Shown: positions 34,222 to 42,919 of the stretch, one piece after another
Numbering within the stretch: position 1 is the first letter of the stretch
How the letters are laid out: every line of letters starts with the position of its first letter
NCBI GenBank assembly: GCA_003094535.1
Contig: NATV01000125.1
Location: forward strand, 1 to 55,488
From: a gamma proteobacterium symbiont of Ctena orbiculata
GTDB taxonomy: Bacteria; Pseudomonadota; Gammaproteobacteria; Chromatiales; Chromatiaceae
Reading direction: 5' to 3'
Length of the DNA: 55,488 nt
Made by a program: the position numbers and the translations under genes
Notes under the pieces: generated by a model
Database searches by the model: none
The model's input: the letters and a program-made list of their open reading frames with translations, nothing else
Told to the model about the DNA's origin: nothing

Positions 34222-35001
34222 ATGAACACCAAACACATTATTACAAAAGCGGCATTTGCTGCCTTGTTTGCCTGCAGCGCTGCTGTCAACGCAAGCATTA
34301 TGTCCATCGGAGACGTAGCCTCTTTCAGTTTTGGTTCAAACGGACTCATCTACGACTGGAATGACGGTGTCGACAGTGCCGGAAACAACATCCGTACTGT
34401 GGTCAGTGATGTACAGACTGTCAGCCTGGACCGCTTTAATGGCAGTCTGGGTGAGCTGCTGGACGTGCAGATCGGGTTTACCACCGACTGGTCCCTCACC
34501 TCCATCGTCCACTCCTATGATGAAAGAACGCGCGCCTGGACCGCGTCCGCGGCAGGCAGGTCGATCTCCAGGCAGTCGATTCGACTCGTCGATCCGGACA
34601 GAGAGGTCGAGCGCAATCGCGAGGTGGTGCGTTCAAACTGCAGGGGCGAGAGCAGCTGCAACGATGTTTCCAGGGATTCAGGTAGCTTCAACGGCCTGTT
34701 CGACCTGGATGACGGGTTCTCCTTGAGCGATTTCATCGGTACCGATGATCTTGATTTCAGGATCGTACGCACCCTGATCTCTGATCTGACCCGCTGCGGC
34801 TACTACGACACCTGCTATCAGAGAAACAAAGAGAATGCATGGAGCGGCAGCCTCTACGTCAGTTACCTCTACGATGACGGTATCTATGATGAGGTAGAAC
34901 CGGAACCGCAGTATAACGTTCCTGAGCCGTCTACGCTGGCATTGCTCGGACTCGGACTTCTAGGCATGGGAGCAAGCCGCATAGGCCGCAAGAAAAGCTA
35001 G
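34222..35001 (+). CDS. PEP-CTERM sorting-domain protein
   Basis: 259 residues: a signal peptide (cleavage near 'AAVNA'), a secreted domain of about 200 residues, and the C-terminal PEP-CTERM signal 'VPEPSTLALLGLGLLGMGASRIGRKKS' in which Pro-Glu-Pro, a hydrophobic span and a basic tail are processed by exosortase A. The middle carries four Cys in two short-spaced pairs ('SNCRGESSCNDVS', 'CGYYDTCYQ'), likely disulfides. Products of this class usually end up in the extracellular polysaccharide matrix. An AGAGGA box precedes the ATG; the gene sits alone under its sigma-54 promoter with a terminator after it. The exosortase is not in the window. Confidence 0.88.
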   Translation: MNTKHIITKAAFAALFACSAAVNASIMSIGDVASFSFGSNGLIYDWNDGVDSAGNNIRTVVSDVQTVSLDRFNGSLGELLDVQIGFTTDWSLTSIVHSYDERTRAWTASAAGRSISRQSIRLVDPDREVERNREVVRSNCRGESSCNDVSRDSGSFNGLFDLDDGFSLSDFIGTDDLDFRIVRTLISDLTRCGYYDTCYQRNKENAWSGSLYVSYLYDDGIYDEVEPEPQYNVPEPSTLALLGLGLLGMGASRIGRKKS

Positions 35002-35021
35002 TCACTTGCTTTCATATCTTT

Positions 35022-35052
35022 AAAACGCCCACTCAAGTGGGCGTTTTTTTTA
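35022..35052. terminator. Bidirectional terminator between PEP-CTERM and RND genes
   Basis: AAAACGCCCAC (loop TCAA) GTGGGCGTTTT is an 11-bp stem followed by further T residues and preceded by A residues, so it can stop transcripts from both sides. It overlaps the last bases of the RND pump gene. Confidence 0.85.
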
Positions 35053-38000
35053 TCGCCACTCTTCCCCTACCCCACTCGCACGGCGGCGATTCATCCACTC
35101 CTGCAGTCCCTGCACCAGATCCCATAATACCGGAATGATAAACAGGGTAAGGGCCGTCGCGGTCGCCAGTCCAGTGACAAAAGTGGAAGCCATGGTTCCC
35201 CAGATCAGCGAATAGCTGGGAAATCCTATCGCCATGGGCAGGAGGCCCAATGAGGTGGTCAGCGTGGTCAACAGGATTGGCCGCAGCCTGATGTTGACCC
35301 CCTCTACAATCGCCTCGCGTCTGGAAAGCCCCCTGCGATAGCGTTTGTTGATAAAGTCGATCAGCACCAGGGCGTCATTGACCACAACACCCGCCACGCC
35401 GATCACGGCAATGAAACTGTTTACGGTAAACAGCGACTGGGTCACCAATTTGCCGAATACGACTCCTATCAGCGCAAAAACGATGGCAGAGAGTATGATC
35501 AGCGGCTGCAGGTAGGATTGGAACTGCGTCGCCAGAATCACATACATCACCAGCACCGCGATGATGAAGGCATAGGCCAGTGACTCGAAGGAGCGCTGGG
35601 TATCCTCGTGTTCGCCGCCGAAGGTCACCGTGGCTCCCGGATAGCCATCGCGAATGGTCTCGAAGTGGCCCTTGACCCGGTTCACCACCGCCGGTGTCGA
35701 TGTCGGTGCCCCATCCCGGATATCGGCCTTTAGGCTGATCGCCCGCTGCCCCTGGTAGCGTTTGATCTCACCGGATTCGTTATAGGTCCGCACACTCACC
35801 AGGTCGGCGAGATAGATTGGGCGCTCCGCATCCTCCACCACCGGTATATAGAGGGCATTTTCCGGATCCCGCAGTGCTTGCGGATCGATCCGGAGCTTGA
35901 GATCGACCTCCTCATCGATATGCCGGTACTTGCCCAGGTAGCGGCCATCGAGCACGCTCGCCGCCAGCTGCGCAACCTGACCGCTGTCCAACCCATACTC
36001 CGCCACTCTCTCCTGCTCAACCTGGAGTCGGAACACGCGCTTGGGAACCCCGCGGTCGTCATTCAGTCCGATCAGATGGGGACCGATCTCGGGGGATTCA
36101 CGCATAAATTTCAGCAACTCCGTGGCCAGCCCCGATACAGCATCCACGTTCGCGCCCACCACCCGGACATTGATATCCTTGCCACTCGGTGGACCGTCAT
36201 TTTGCGGATGGATATGGAGCCTGTAACCATCCGTTTCATAGATCGGCTTCAAACGTTCTCGCATGCGTTCGAGATGGGCCAAAGGATCATCGAAGGTCTG
36301 ATCGGCGGCACTCGGCATGGTCACCATCACCGAGCCATGATTGTTGCCATAGATCGGTTCGTAGTCCTCGTTGAAATAGAGACCGGCAAGTCCCGCCGCG
36401 GCACTGGCCATTCCCGGCCCATCCTCCATCACGCTCTCGGCAATCCGCTTGACCCGTTCATCCACCTCTTCAATCGCAATGTTGCTCGGCCCGACAATAT
36501 CGACGTAGTAGAGTTTATAGTCGTCGGGAAAGAACTGGATTCGAATCAAGGGAACCTTGCCGCTCGCGGATAGCGCAAGAATCATTACCGCCACGCCAAA
36601 CAGCAGCGTGACCACCATCAGGGATGTCAGGCGATAGCGCATGGTCAGGGACAACAGCCAGTCGGTAAACCGGCGCGCCACCCGCATCATTGCGTTGTCC
36701 CGCTGCATCAGATCCACGGCACCCTGCTGACGGGGACCGAAATCCAGGTAGTGGATCGGCAGGATCAGCAGACACTCGACCAGCGAGGCAATGATGGCGA
36801 AGCTTACCGCCTTGGGTACCAAGGCAAAAAACTGACCGGTGGAACCCGACATGATCAACATCGGCAGGAATGCGGCCACAGTGGTCATGGTGGCCGAAAT
36901 CACCGGCAGCGCCACCTCGGCCGTGCCGTTGATGATTGCCTCCCGCAGCGGCTTTCCTTCCTGGACGTGACGATAGATATTTTCGGTCACGACGATCGCA
37001 TCATCCACCACGATGCCGGTCACCAGGACAAAGGAGAAGAGGGTGATCTCGTTGAGGCTGTTACCGGTCAGGTACATGATCAACATGGTGATCATGAACG
37101 AAAAGGGGATGCCGATCGTCACCAGGCCGGCATTGCGTATGCCCATGAAGTACCAGATGATCAGCGACACCAGAAAGATACCGACCAGCATGTTCATGCC
37201 CAGGGTCGTCAATCCATCCTTGATGTAGACGGTTGAATCCTGGGTCAGTACCACATCCACCCCCTGTGCCTTCAGCACTGGTCGGAACTCGTCGATCACG
37301 GCGACGACCTGATCCCGGATCTCCATCGCATTGCCCTGATCCGATTTGATCACCTTGAGTCCCAAGGCGGGTTGACCGTTGACGGATGAGATGACAATGG
37401 AATCGCGATACCCCATCCCGGTATGGGTTATCAGATCCATGACGCGAACCAGACTGCCATCCGCATCTCTGCGTACCACCGTCGAATGCACCTGCTCAAG
37501 GGAGTGGAATCGTTCGTCCATCTTCACCAGGTATTCGCCGCTTCGATTGGTATATTTCCCCGCCGGTATGGTGAGATTGGCCGCGCTCAGTGCCCTGGCC
37601 ACCTGCTCGAAGCCGATGCCGAACTCGCGCAGCTTCTGGGGGTCGAGATAGACGTGAAACTCCTGGGTCTGCTTACCGGAAAAGTCGACCTGCTGCACAT
37701 GGGGAATCTTCAGCAGCCTTGTCTTTATCTCCTCACCCATCAGGGCCAAGGCGCGGTTGCTATGGTCGCCAACGAGATTGATGGCGATAACCGGCAGCCA
37801 GTCCTGAACCTTGGCATTCAGCAGAGAGGGGGGATCCACCCCCTCGGGCAGCTCGCTGATGATATTGAGTACCTCGAACCTGACTTCGTTGAAGAGGGTA
37901 TCGTAGTCGGAGTCGTCCACGAACTTGAGGCGTATGTTGGAGCGTCCGCTATACGATGTGGAACTGATCCACTCGACATCATCGACCTGTTCAATGGCGT

Positions 38001-38208
38001 CTTCGATTTTCCGGGTAACCAGGGTTTCGACCTCCACCGGCGAAGCGCCAGGATAGACAGTGGAGATGATCACTTCGCCAAATCCGAAGTTGGGATAGCG
38101 TTCCGCGGGCAGGGCAAACAGGGTGTAGAAGCCAATTACGATCAATACCACAAACATCAGGTTGTAGAAGACCCGCTGCTTGAGAGAAAAGGCGACTACC
38201 TCATGCAT
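35050..38208 (-). CDS. RND efflux pump permease (second system)
   Basis: 1052 residues of the AcrB/HAE1-like superfamily. TM1 lies at about 13-30 ('FYNLMFVVLIVIGFYTLFALPAE'), the two large periplasmic loops are present, and 'GIVVDDAIVVTENIYRH' near 400 holds the paired Asp residues of the proton relay. The second half repeats the layout with 'GVAGVVVNDALVLIDFINKRYRRG'. It is the partner of the adaptor encoded 3 bp upstream. It is clearly a different subfamily from the pump at 9164. No outer-membrane channel gene adjoins it. The substrate is unknown. Confidence 0.9.
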   Translation of the reverse strand: MHEVVAFSLKQRVFYNLMFVVLIVIGFYTLFALPAERYPNFGFGEVIISTVYPGASPVEVETLVTRKIEDAIEQVDDVEWISSTSYSGRSNIRLKFVDDSDYDTLFNEVRFEVLNIISELPEGVDPPSLLNAKVQDWLPVIAINLVGDHSNRALALMGEEIKTRLLKIPHVQQVDFSGKQTQEFHVYLDPQKLREFGIGFEQVARALSAANLTIPAGKYTNRSGEYLVKMDERFHSLEQVHSTVVRRDADGSLVRVMDLITHTGMGYRDSIVISSVNGQPALGLKVIKSDQGNAMEIRDQVVAVIDEFRPVLKAQGVDVVLTQDSTVYIKDGLTTLGMNMLVGIFLVSLIIWYFMGIRNAGLVTIGIPFSFMITMLIMYLTGNSLNEITLFSFVLVTGIVVDDAIVVTENIYRHVQEGKPLREAIINGTAEVALPVISATMTTVAAFLPMLIMSGSTGQFFALVPKAVSFAIIASLVECLLILPIHYLDFGPRQQGAVDLMQRDNAMMRVARRFTDWLLSLTMRYRLTSLMVVTLLFGVAVMILALSASGKVPLIRIQFFPDDYKLYYVDIVGPSNIAIEEVDERVKRIAESVMEDGPGMASAAAGLAGLYFNEDYEPIYGNNHGSVMVTMPSAADQTFDDPLAHLERMRERLKPIYETDGYRLHIHPQNDGPPSGKDINVRVVGANVDAVSGLATELLKFMRESPEIGPHLIGLNDDRGVPKRVFRLQVEQERVAEYGLDSGQVAQLAASVLDGRYLGKYRHIDEEVDLKLRIDPQALRDPENALYIPVVEDAERPIYLADLVSVRTYNESGEIKRYQGQRAISLKADIRDGAPTSTPAVVNRVKGHFETIRDGYPGATVTFGGEHEDTQRSFESLAYAFIIAVLVMYVILATQFQSYLQPLIILSAIVFALIGVVFGKLVTQSLFTVNSFIAVIGVAGVVVNDALVLIDFINKRYRRGLSRREAIVEGVNIRLRPILLTTLTTSLGLLPMAIGFPSYSLIWGTMASTFVTGLATATALTLFIIPVLWDLVQGLQEWMNRRRASGVGEEWR

Positions 38209-38211
38209 CGA

Positions 38212-39213
38212 TCACCGCTCTTGGTTCAAGGTGAATTGATCCCCCGGTTTGATCCCCGGACCGGTTACCCGCACCCATGCCTCGTCATCACCCTTGATGC
38301 GCCCGAGATAGACCACCCGTAACTCTTCGCCGTTCGCGCGCTTCAGCCAATATTGTTCATAACGCTGGGTAAGCGCCCGCTCGGGAATGAGAACGGCATC
38401 GCCGCGAAAGGGGATATCAAGCGCCAACTCCACCCTTAGGCCGCCGCGGGCAAGCGACTGTTCAACTGCGATCTCCAGTTCGATTTTGATTTTGCGCGAG
38501 ACCTCGTCAAAAGCGGGTGAAATCCTTAGAATCGAGGCATCGACCTCGCTTTTCAATTCTGGCAGGGTCAGCTTGAGTTCACCCTCCAACGCATTCAATG
38601 CCTGGTACTCGGCCATACTGAGGGCAAAGGGGACAACCAGGCTGTGATAGTCACCCACGTCCACCACCGGCTCTCCCGTATTGACCCACTCACCGGGTTC
38701 GATATAGCGTTTCACCACTCTCCAGCCGGCAGGCGCCATGATACAGAGGCGTTTTTTGCGCTCCTTCAGAATATCGGCGGCAACGGTTAAGGCGGCAAGC
38801 TGGGTGTTGATTTTATCCTGGCTGCGCAGTGCCGAGTCGAGTTGGCTCTGAGATGAGCTGTTCTGCTTCAGCAATTGACGATAGCGGGCCACCTCCTTGC
38901 GAAAATAGGCCCTATCCACAGCCAGGGCATCGCGCTCGGCCTTATTGCTGCGCAATTCCATGTTGATGAAGGTTTGATCCTGACAGGCAAACGGTTCACC
39001 CTCTTTGATCCGGTCTCCCACGTCGCCATTGACCGATTCAATGCGGCCTGCGTTCTCCGCCGACAGCAGGACCCGGGAACGGGCGCGGGTAAAACCGGAG
39101 AGGACTTCACGCTGCAGCGCCGGCTTGGCCGTCACCAGGCGATCATCCGCGAAGCTATGGATCGGCAACAGCAGGAGACCGAAAATGAGTGATGACAGGT
39201 TGATAATTCGCAT
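38212..39213 (-). CDS. RND efflux periplasmic adaptor (second system)
   Basis: 333 residues with a signal peptide (to about 'SFA', residue 22), a lipoyl half-motif ('ENAGRIESVNGDVGDRIKEGEPFA'), a coiled-coil hairpin (about 85-150), the second lipoyl half ('IMAPAGWRVVKRYIEPGEWVNTGEPVV') and a beta-barrel domain. It should connect the pump encoded immediately downstream to an outer-membrane factor. It lacks a lipobox, so anchoring is not by lipid. Confidence 0.85.
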   Translation of the reverse strand: MRIINLSSLIFGLLLLPIHSFADDRLVTAKPALQREVLSGFTRARSRVLLSAENAGRIESVNGDVGDRIKEGEPFACQDQTFINMELRSNKAERDALAVDRAYFRKEVARYRQLLKQNSSSQSQLDSALRSQDKINTQLAALTVAADILKERKKRLCIMAPAGWRVVKRYIEPGEWVNTGEPVVDVGDYHSLVVPFALSMAEYQALNALEGELKLTLPELKSEVDASILRISPAFDEVSRKIKIELEIAVEQSLARGGLRVELALDIPFRGDAVLIPERALTQRYEQYWLKRANGEELRVVYLGRIKGDDEAWVRVTGPGIKPGDQFTLNQER

Positions 39214-39751
39214 CTTAATTTTCTATTCTAGGTAGTTCCCGATCTGACAGTGATTCGGGATAATCGGCTCACTGGAGAGCACCCCAGCCCAGCCCAGCCA
39301 TTGTCATGAGATGTCGACACGATGCTGAATAGGTGCCGTTCAGGTTACTGCGACTCCTGGAACAACAGCATATTAACCCTTGAAAAAAAACAAGAATATT
39401 GAATACCATCCGTGGGTTAGTATTATCCCAATCGGATATATTATGCATAAATAACTATAAAAACAATAAGTTATGCTTTTCCGCCCTTCCCTCCGAAATA
39501 ACCTGGCCTGCGCGGCCGAACAAATCACACAGCGACAGCATAAAAAGTTATACTGGGGGGACGAGAGAGATAAAAATCAACAAAGGTGGTCTTGGCCTGG
39601 TCGCAGAGTGAAAACTGCGACCGCCAGCCTTAATGGAGAAGAAGTGATCACACTGCTCAGGGAAATCTGGAGAATGGACAGGCCAGGTGAGGGATTCGGT
39701 GATCCTTCTTATGTCATGGCGATGACCATCATGGCAATTTGAGGAGCGCAC
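39214..39751. other. Gene-poor region with a hairpin and a possible microprotein
   Basis: About 540 bp. A hairpin with a perfect 8-bp stem, GGTCGCAG (loop AGTGAAAA) CTGCGACC, lies at 39599-39622. After it a frame starting GTG at 39644 (GGAGAA 7 nt upstream) encodes 32 residues (MITLLREIWRMDRPGEGF... ending MAMTIMAI) and stops 9 bp before the next gene's ATG. It could be a leader peptide or microprotein, or the scar of a longer gene. The remaining sequence shows nothing clear; short longer frames overlapping it are unlikely. Confidence 0.3.
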
Positions 39752-40150
39752 ATGTGGATCTTTTATAAGCATCTCCCCCGTGGAGTCTCCACCAAGGAGA
39801 TAAAAAAGGTCACGTTGAGAGGCACAAGGCCCAGCTGGTCACTGTTGCCGGTGACAAAAAAGAGTGCCGTAAAACGTACCAAAATAATTCGCATCAAGGA
39901 TCTAAATTCCGAGTCGACCGAATACCACGCCATCGTTCAGGTCGAGTCTCCCGTGCTGGCGGACACCATTATCGAGAACCTGGATGGCAGGACCGTAAAC
40001 GGTCTGTTTCTCAAGCCCCATCGCTACCACCGCAGGTTCCCAAACCGCGACCGGCGCATCAGAGAACAATCGACCGAGCTGGACGAAGAGCGACGCAAGC
40101 AGGACAGACGCAGAAACAACCTGATCACGCGGGTATTGGATATCAATTAA
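39752..40150 (+). CDS. Small basic protein, possible RRM-like RNA-binding fold
   Basis: 132 residues, strongly basic. A GAGGAG box lies 6 nt before the ATG. The pattern 'MWIFYKHLPRGVSTKEIKKVTLR' ... 'YHAIVQVESPVLADTIIENLDGRTVNGLFLKPHRY' follows the beta-alpha-beta-beta-alpha-beta order of RNA-recognition motifs, with aromatic residues in the first strand. The C-terminus is a charged helix rich in Arg ('RRFPNRDRRIREQ...ERRKQDRRRNN'), as in nucleic-acid-binding tails. The fold is inferred from pattern only. No operon partner beyond the tiny upstream frame is seen. Confidence 0.6.
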   Translation: MWIFYKHLPRGVSTKEIKKVTLRGTRPSWSLLPVTKKSAVKRTKIIRIKDLNSESTEYHAIVQVESPVLADTIIENLDGRTVNGLFLKPHRYHRRFPNRDRRIREQSTELDEERRKQDRRRNNLITRVLDIN

Positions 40151-40172
40151 CGCGATAACCTGCTTCCCGACG

Positions 40173-40213
40173 CCACTGGTCTCTATGGTTGGCGAACCTG
40201 GTCCAACCAGTGG
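40173..40213. terminator. Inverted repeat between convergent genes
   Basis: CCACTGGT (40173-40180) and ACCAGTGG (40206-40213) form an exact 8-bp inverted repeat with a 25-nt loop between the ends of two convergent genes. No T-run follows, so it is only a weak terminator candidate. Confidence 0.3.
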
Positions 40214-41011
40214 TTAGAGTTCTGCCATCAATTCTGCGAGAACGCGACCGTCAATTGGCTGCAGGGCATGGCTGACCGCGTAGAGACGGGTAGCGGACTG
40301 CCCTTTCAGTGCTTGAATATTGTTCATATCCTGACTGAAAGCGGGCACCAGCTCATCTCCCATACCAACCGGTCCGCTACGCACTATCGATACATATCGG
40401 ATCGCGGGGTGGGACTGACGATTCAACCAAAACAGAAGATTACCCGGTCGCTCGGGTACCAGGTCGAGCAACACTGCCCATGAATCGCGCACTACATCGT
40501 AGAGTTCGCCGCTGAAGAACTCCTTGACCATGCTTATGGGAAATGGATCGTCGGTCTCATCCAGGGCCTCCACAGCACGCACTGTTCCCAGGTGGGGCGA
40601 GGCGATGGTAATCAAGGCCTTTTGGTTTTTCACCCCACCTCGCACTAACGCCATCCTTGCCACGACACCGCCCGCGGAGTGCCCGACCAAAATAATCGGT
40701 TCATCGGGATGGCGCTGTGCCACCAACGCCAACATCCCCCGAAGCAGCTCAGCCTGCAAACCCACCGCATCCATCGAAGGCAATTCAACGCTATAGAATT
40801 TGTTCCCCGGGGTCTCGCTGGCTGCAGGCAGCAAACCCCTTGGGGTGAACACGCCGGCAGGTTGCCAACCATGCTGAACCAAAGCCGCATTAACCCCGCT
40901 GGCGTGCCAGGAGTGGGCGCTACCGAGATAGCCATGGATCAATACAGCCACGTCCGCATGGAGCGGCAGGCAAAACAGCGCTAACAACAATGACAGGATG
41001 AATCGTTTCAT
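40214..41011 (-). CDS. Exported alpha/beta hydrolase (lipase/PGAP1-like)
   Basis: 265 residues with a signal peptide (MKRFILSLLLALFCLPLHADV, cleavage after about 19). The alpha/beta-hydrolase fold shows 'VLIHGYLGSAHSW' (oxyanion region) and the nucleophile elbow 'GHSAGG' near 120, with later Asp and His candidates ('PAFSQDMN', 'AVSHAL'). The PGAP1/lipase-like group hydrolyses lipid or GPI-like esters; the substrate here is unknown. The frame extends 6 codons further, but the ATG at 41011 with GGAGG 6 nt upstream is clearly preferred. It lies 24 bp after soeC on the same strand and may share its transcript. Confidence 0.82.
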   Translation of the reverse strand: MKRFILSLLLALFCLPLHADVAVLIHGYLGSAHSWHASGVNAALVQHGWQPAGVFTPRGLLPAASETPGNKFYSVELPSMDAVGLQAELLRGMLALVAQRHPDEPIILVGHSAGGVVARMALVRGGVKNQKALITIASPHLGTVRAVEALDETDDPFPISMVKEFFSGELYDVVRDSWAVLLDLVPERPGNLLFWLNRQSHPAIRYVSIVRSGPVGMGDELVPAFSQDMNNIQALKGQSATRLYAVSHALQPIDGRVLAELMAEL

Positions 41012-41035
41012 AGCAACCTCCGGTAGCAATCTATA

Positions 41036-42013
41036 TCAAGCCATACTCTGGTAGTAGAGATTCTGTGGGTGCTTGGCTTCTGTGAAGAAGTGATAGCGTT
41101 CCAAGACCAATCCGATGTATTGAATGGCAAAGGCGGCAACAGGCAACCTTGACGATTCCAGCAGATAGGCGAGCAGAATCAGCAAAACCGGTAGCGCAAA
41201 GACCAGCAGCAGAAACAGGTAACGTATCATGAGCAGAAAGGCCTCCGATTTGCCATGGAAGAACTCACGGGTGTTGAAGGAGCCCCCCATGAATCCCTGC
41301 GCCTTCTGATGCAGCTGGGCATGGTGCACGCCCAGCGCCGACTGCATATCCACCTTGCAGCGGAAACGGCTGTTGCGATAGAGGGATGAGCCCCGGCTGA
41401 CGCCACCCAACAGGGTTGCGATTACCGCCCAGGTACCGTAGAAGGCGACCAGTTCGGTGCCCATGTAGGCGGACAAGGCGGCAGCCAGCATAAAACCCGA
41501 GGCAATACCGAGAAAGAGGAAATTGGCCACTGTCAGCGGCGAATGCCAGGCCTTGATGAAGCGCAGGCTGGCGTAGATCATCGCCGTGCAGAGAAAGAGC
41601 ACGAAGCTGGCAAGGGTGGCGAGGGCACCAACGATCAGGGTGATATCCACCGGCAGGGTCTCGGAAACCACGAACAGGGGGTTGGTCCATCCCAGGTAGT
41701 GGAAGAGACCATAGAGAAGGATCAGCCCCATGGCCGCCGGCAATGCGATGACCTCCCGCGAAAGCCAGGAGGTGCGCCACTGGGTGGCGGCGCGCCAGGC
41801 CCGTTCGGGACGGCCCAGATGGAAGACCGAGGCGACCAGACCAGCGACCAGCAGTGCCAGCGCGATGATGCTGCCAAGGGCGTAGAAGCTCTCGCTTTGC
41901 ACCGGCAGCAGCCGGGCCAGGGAGTAGAGCTGGCCGGTGTAGAGGGCCAGGAACAGGCCCTGGCCGGCGCCGATCAGGGTGGTCAGGAAGATTACCGAGA
42001 AAGCCGGATGCAT
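41036..42013 (-). CDS. soeC: Sulfite dehydrogenase membrane anchor SoeC
   Basis: 325 residues with eight to nine membrane helices, of the DmsC/NrfD-like anchor family. In Allochromatium vinosum SoeABC oxidises sulfite to sulfate on the cytoplasmic side and SoeC delivers electrons to quinone. Family features are 'PAFSVIFLTTLIGAGQGLFLALYTGQL' in helix 1, 'SVFHLGRPERAWRAATQWRTSWLSREV' and 'ALPVLLILLAYLLESS'. The start ATG at 42013 has CGGAG upstream. It lies 44 bp after soeB. Confidence 0.88.
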   Translation of the reverse strand: MHPAFSVIFLTTLIGAGQGLFLALYTGQLYSLARLLPVQSESFYALGSIIALALLVAGLVASVFHLGRPERAWRAATQWRTSWLSREVIALPAAMGLILLYGLFHYLGWTNPLFVVSETLPVDITLIVGALATLASFVLFLCTAMIYASLRFIKAWHSPLTVANFLFLGIASGFMLAAALSAYMGTELVAFYGTWAVIATLLGGVSRGSSLYRNSRFRCKVDMQSALGVHHAQLHQKAQGFMGGSFNTREFFHGKSEAFLLMIRYLFLLLVFALPVLLILLAYLLESSRLPVAAFAIQYIGLVLERYHFFTEAKHPQNLYYQSMA

Positions 42014-42057
42014 CTATTTTTTTCTCCGAAAAGAAATAATTTTGAATTGCGAATTAG

Positions 42058-42780
42058 CTACCATGCGACGTCGTCCAATGTCTCCCCCGCCTCCGGTGTC
42101 GGCAGCTGCTCCTTCTTCAACGGATTGTCAGCCCGCACCAGTTCATCCTCGTGGATCTGGATGCGGGTCTTGCGCCTGGGCAGGTAGTGGTTGGCCGGCC
42201 GGGTTCCCCACTCCGGCTGCAGCTGGTAGCCGCCCTCCTCGCGGATCGCCACCGAGACCTCCGAGTTGGGATCGTGCACATCGCCGAAGAGGCGGGCATT
42301 GGTCGGGCAGGCCAGTACACAGGCGGGTTTGCGTAGGGACTCGGCAAGACTCAAGTCTGTGATGCGATCGATGCACAGCGTGCACTTCTTCATCACCCGC
42401 TGTTTCTCATCGATCTCGCGGGCGCCATAGGGGCAGGCCCAGGAGCAGTATTTGCAGCCGATACACTTGTCGTAATCGACCAGCACCACACCGTTATCCT
42501 CCCGCTTGTAGGAGGCCCCGGTAGGGCAAACCGGCACGCAGGGCGGGTCCTCGCAGTGGAGACACGACTTGGGAAAGTGGTAGGTCTCGGTATTGGGGAA
42601 AATCCCTGCCTCATAGGTCTGCACCCGATTGAAGAAGGTCCCGCTGGGATCCTCGTCATAGGGTCGCAGGTCGGTCATGGGACCGGCCCAGCCGGAGGTG
42701 TTCCACTCCTTGCAGCTGGTGACGCAGGCATGGCAGCCGACGCAGACGTTGAGGTCGATAACGAGTGCCAATTGGGTCAT
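42058..42780 (-). CDS. soeB: Sulfite dehydrogenase Fe-S subunit SoeB
   Basis: 240 residues, no signal peptide, so cytoplasmic. Four ferredoxin-type Cys clusters: 'CVGCHACVTSCKEWN' (N-terminus), 'CLHCEDPPCVPVCPTGA', 'CIGCKYCSWACPYG' and 'CTLCIDR...CVLACPTNA'. It passes electrons from the molybdopterin subunit SoeA to SoeC. An AGAAGG box lies just before the ATG, and the inverted-repeat element at 42797-42919 ends 16 bp upstream of the start, between soeA and soeB. Confidence 0.92.
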   Translation of the reverse strand: MTQLALVIDLNVCVGCHACVTSCKEWNTSGWAGPMTDLRPYDEDPSGTFFNRVQTYEAGIFPNTETYHFPKSCLHCEDPPCVPVCPTGASYKREDNGVVLVDYDKCIGCKYCSWACPYGAREIDEKQRVMKKCTLCIDRITDLSLAESLRKPACVLACPTNARLFGDVHDPNSEVSVAIREEGGYQLQPEWGTRPANHYLPRRKTRIQIHEDELVRADNPLKKEQLPTPEAGETLDDVAW

Positions 42781-42796
42781 GGTATACCTTCTTAAC

Positions 42797-42919
42797 AGTT
42801 TTTAGTTTTGAGTTTTAAGTTTTGAGTTGATGCGTTCGCTTCGCACACAACCCGTTTCAAAATCGACGTACGCAGAGCGCACACCTCAACTAAAAACTCA
42901 CAACTCATAACTCAAAACT
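42797..42919. repeat. Inverted-repeat (MITE-like) element between soeA and soeB
   Basis: Two 34-bp arms, 42797-42830 and 42886-42919, are inverted copies differing at about five positions. They are built of AGTTTTgAGTT-type words (AGTTTTTAGTTTTGAGTT on the left), with 55 bp between them and no coding capacity. The outer end of the right arm supplies two bases of the soeA stop codon (TAG at 42920-42918), so the element abuts the coding end exactly. It is transcribed with the operon and would form a long hairpin that could dampen or process the mRNA. Confidence 0.8.
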
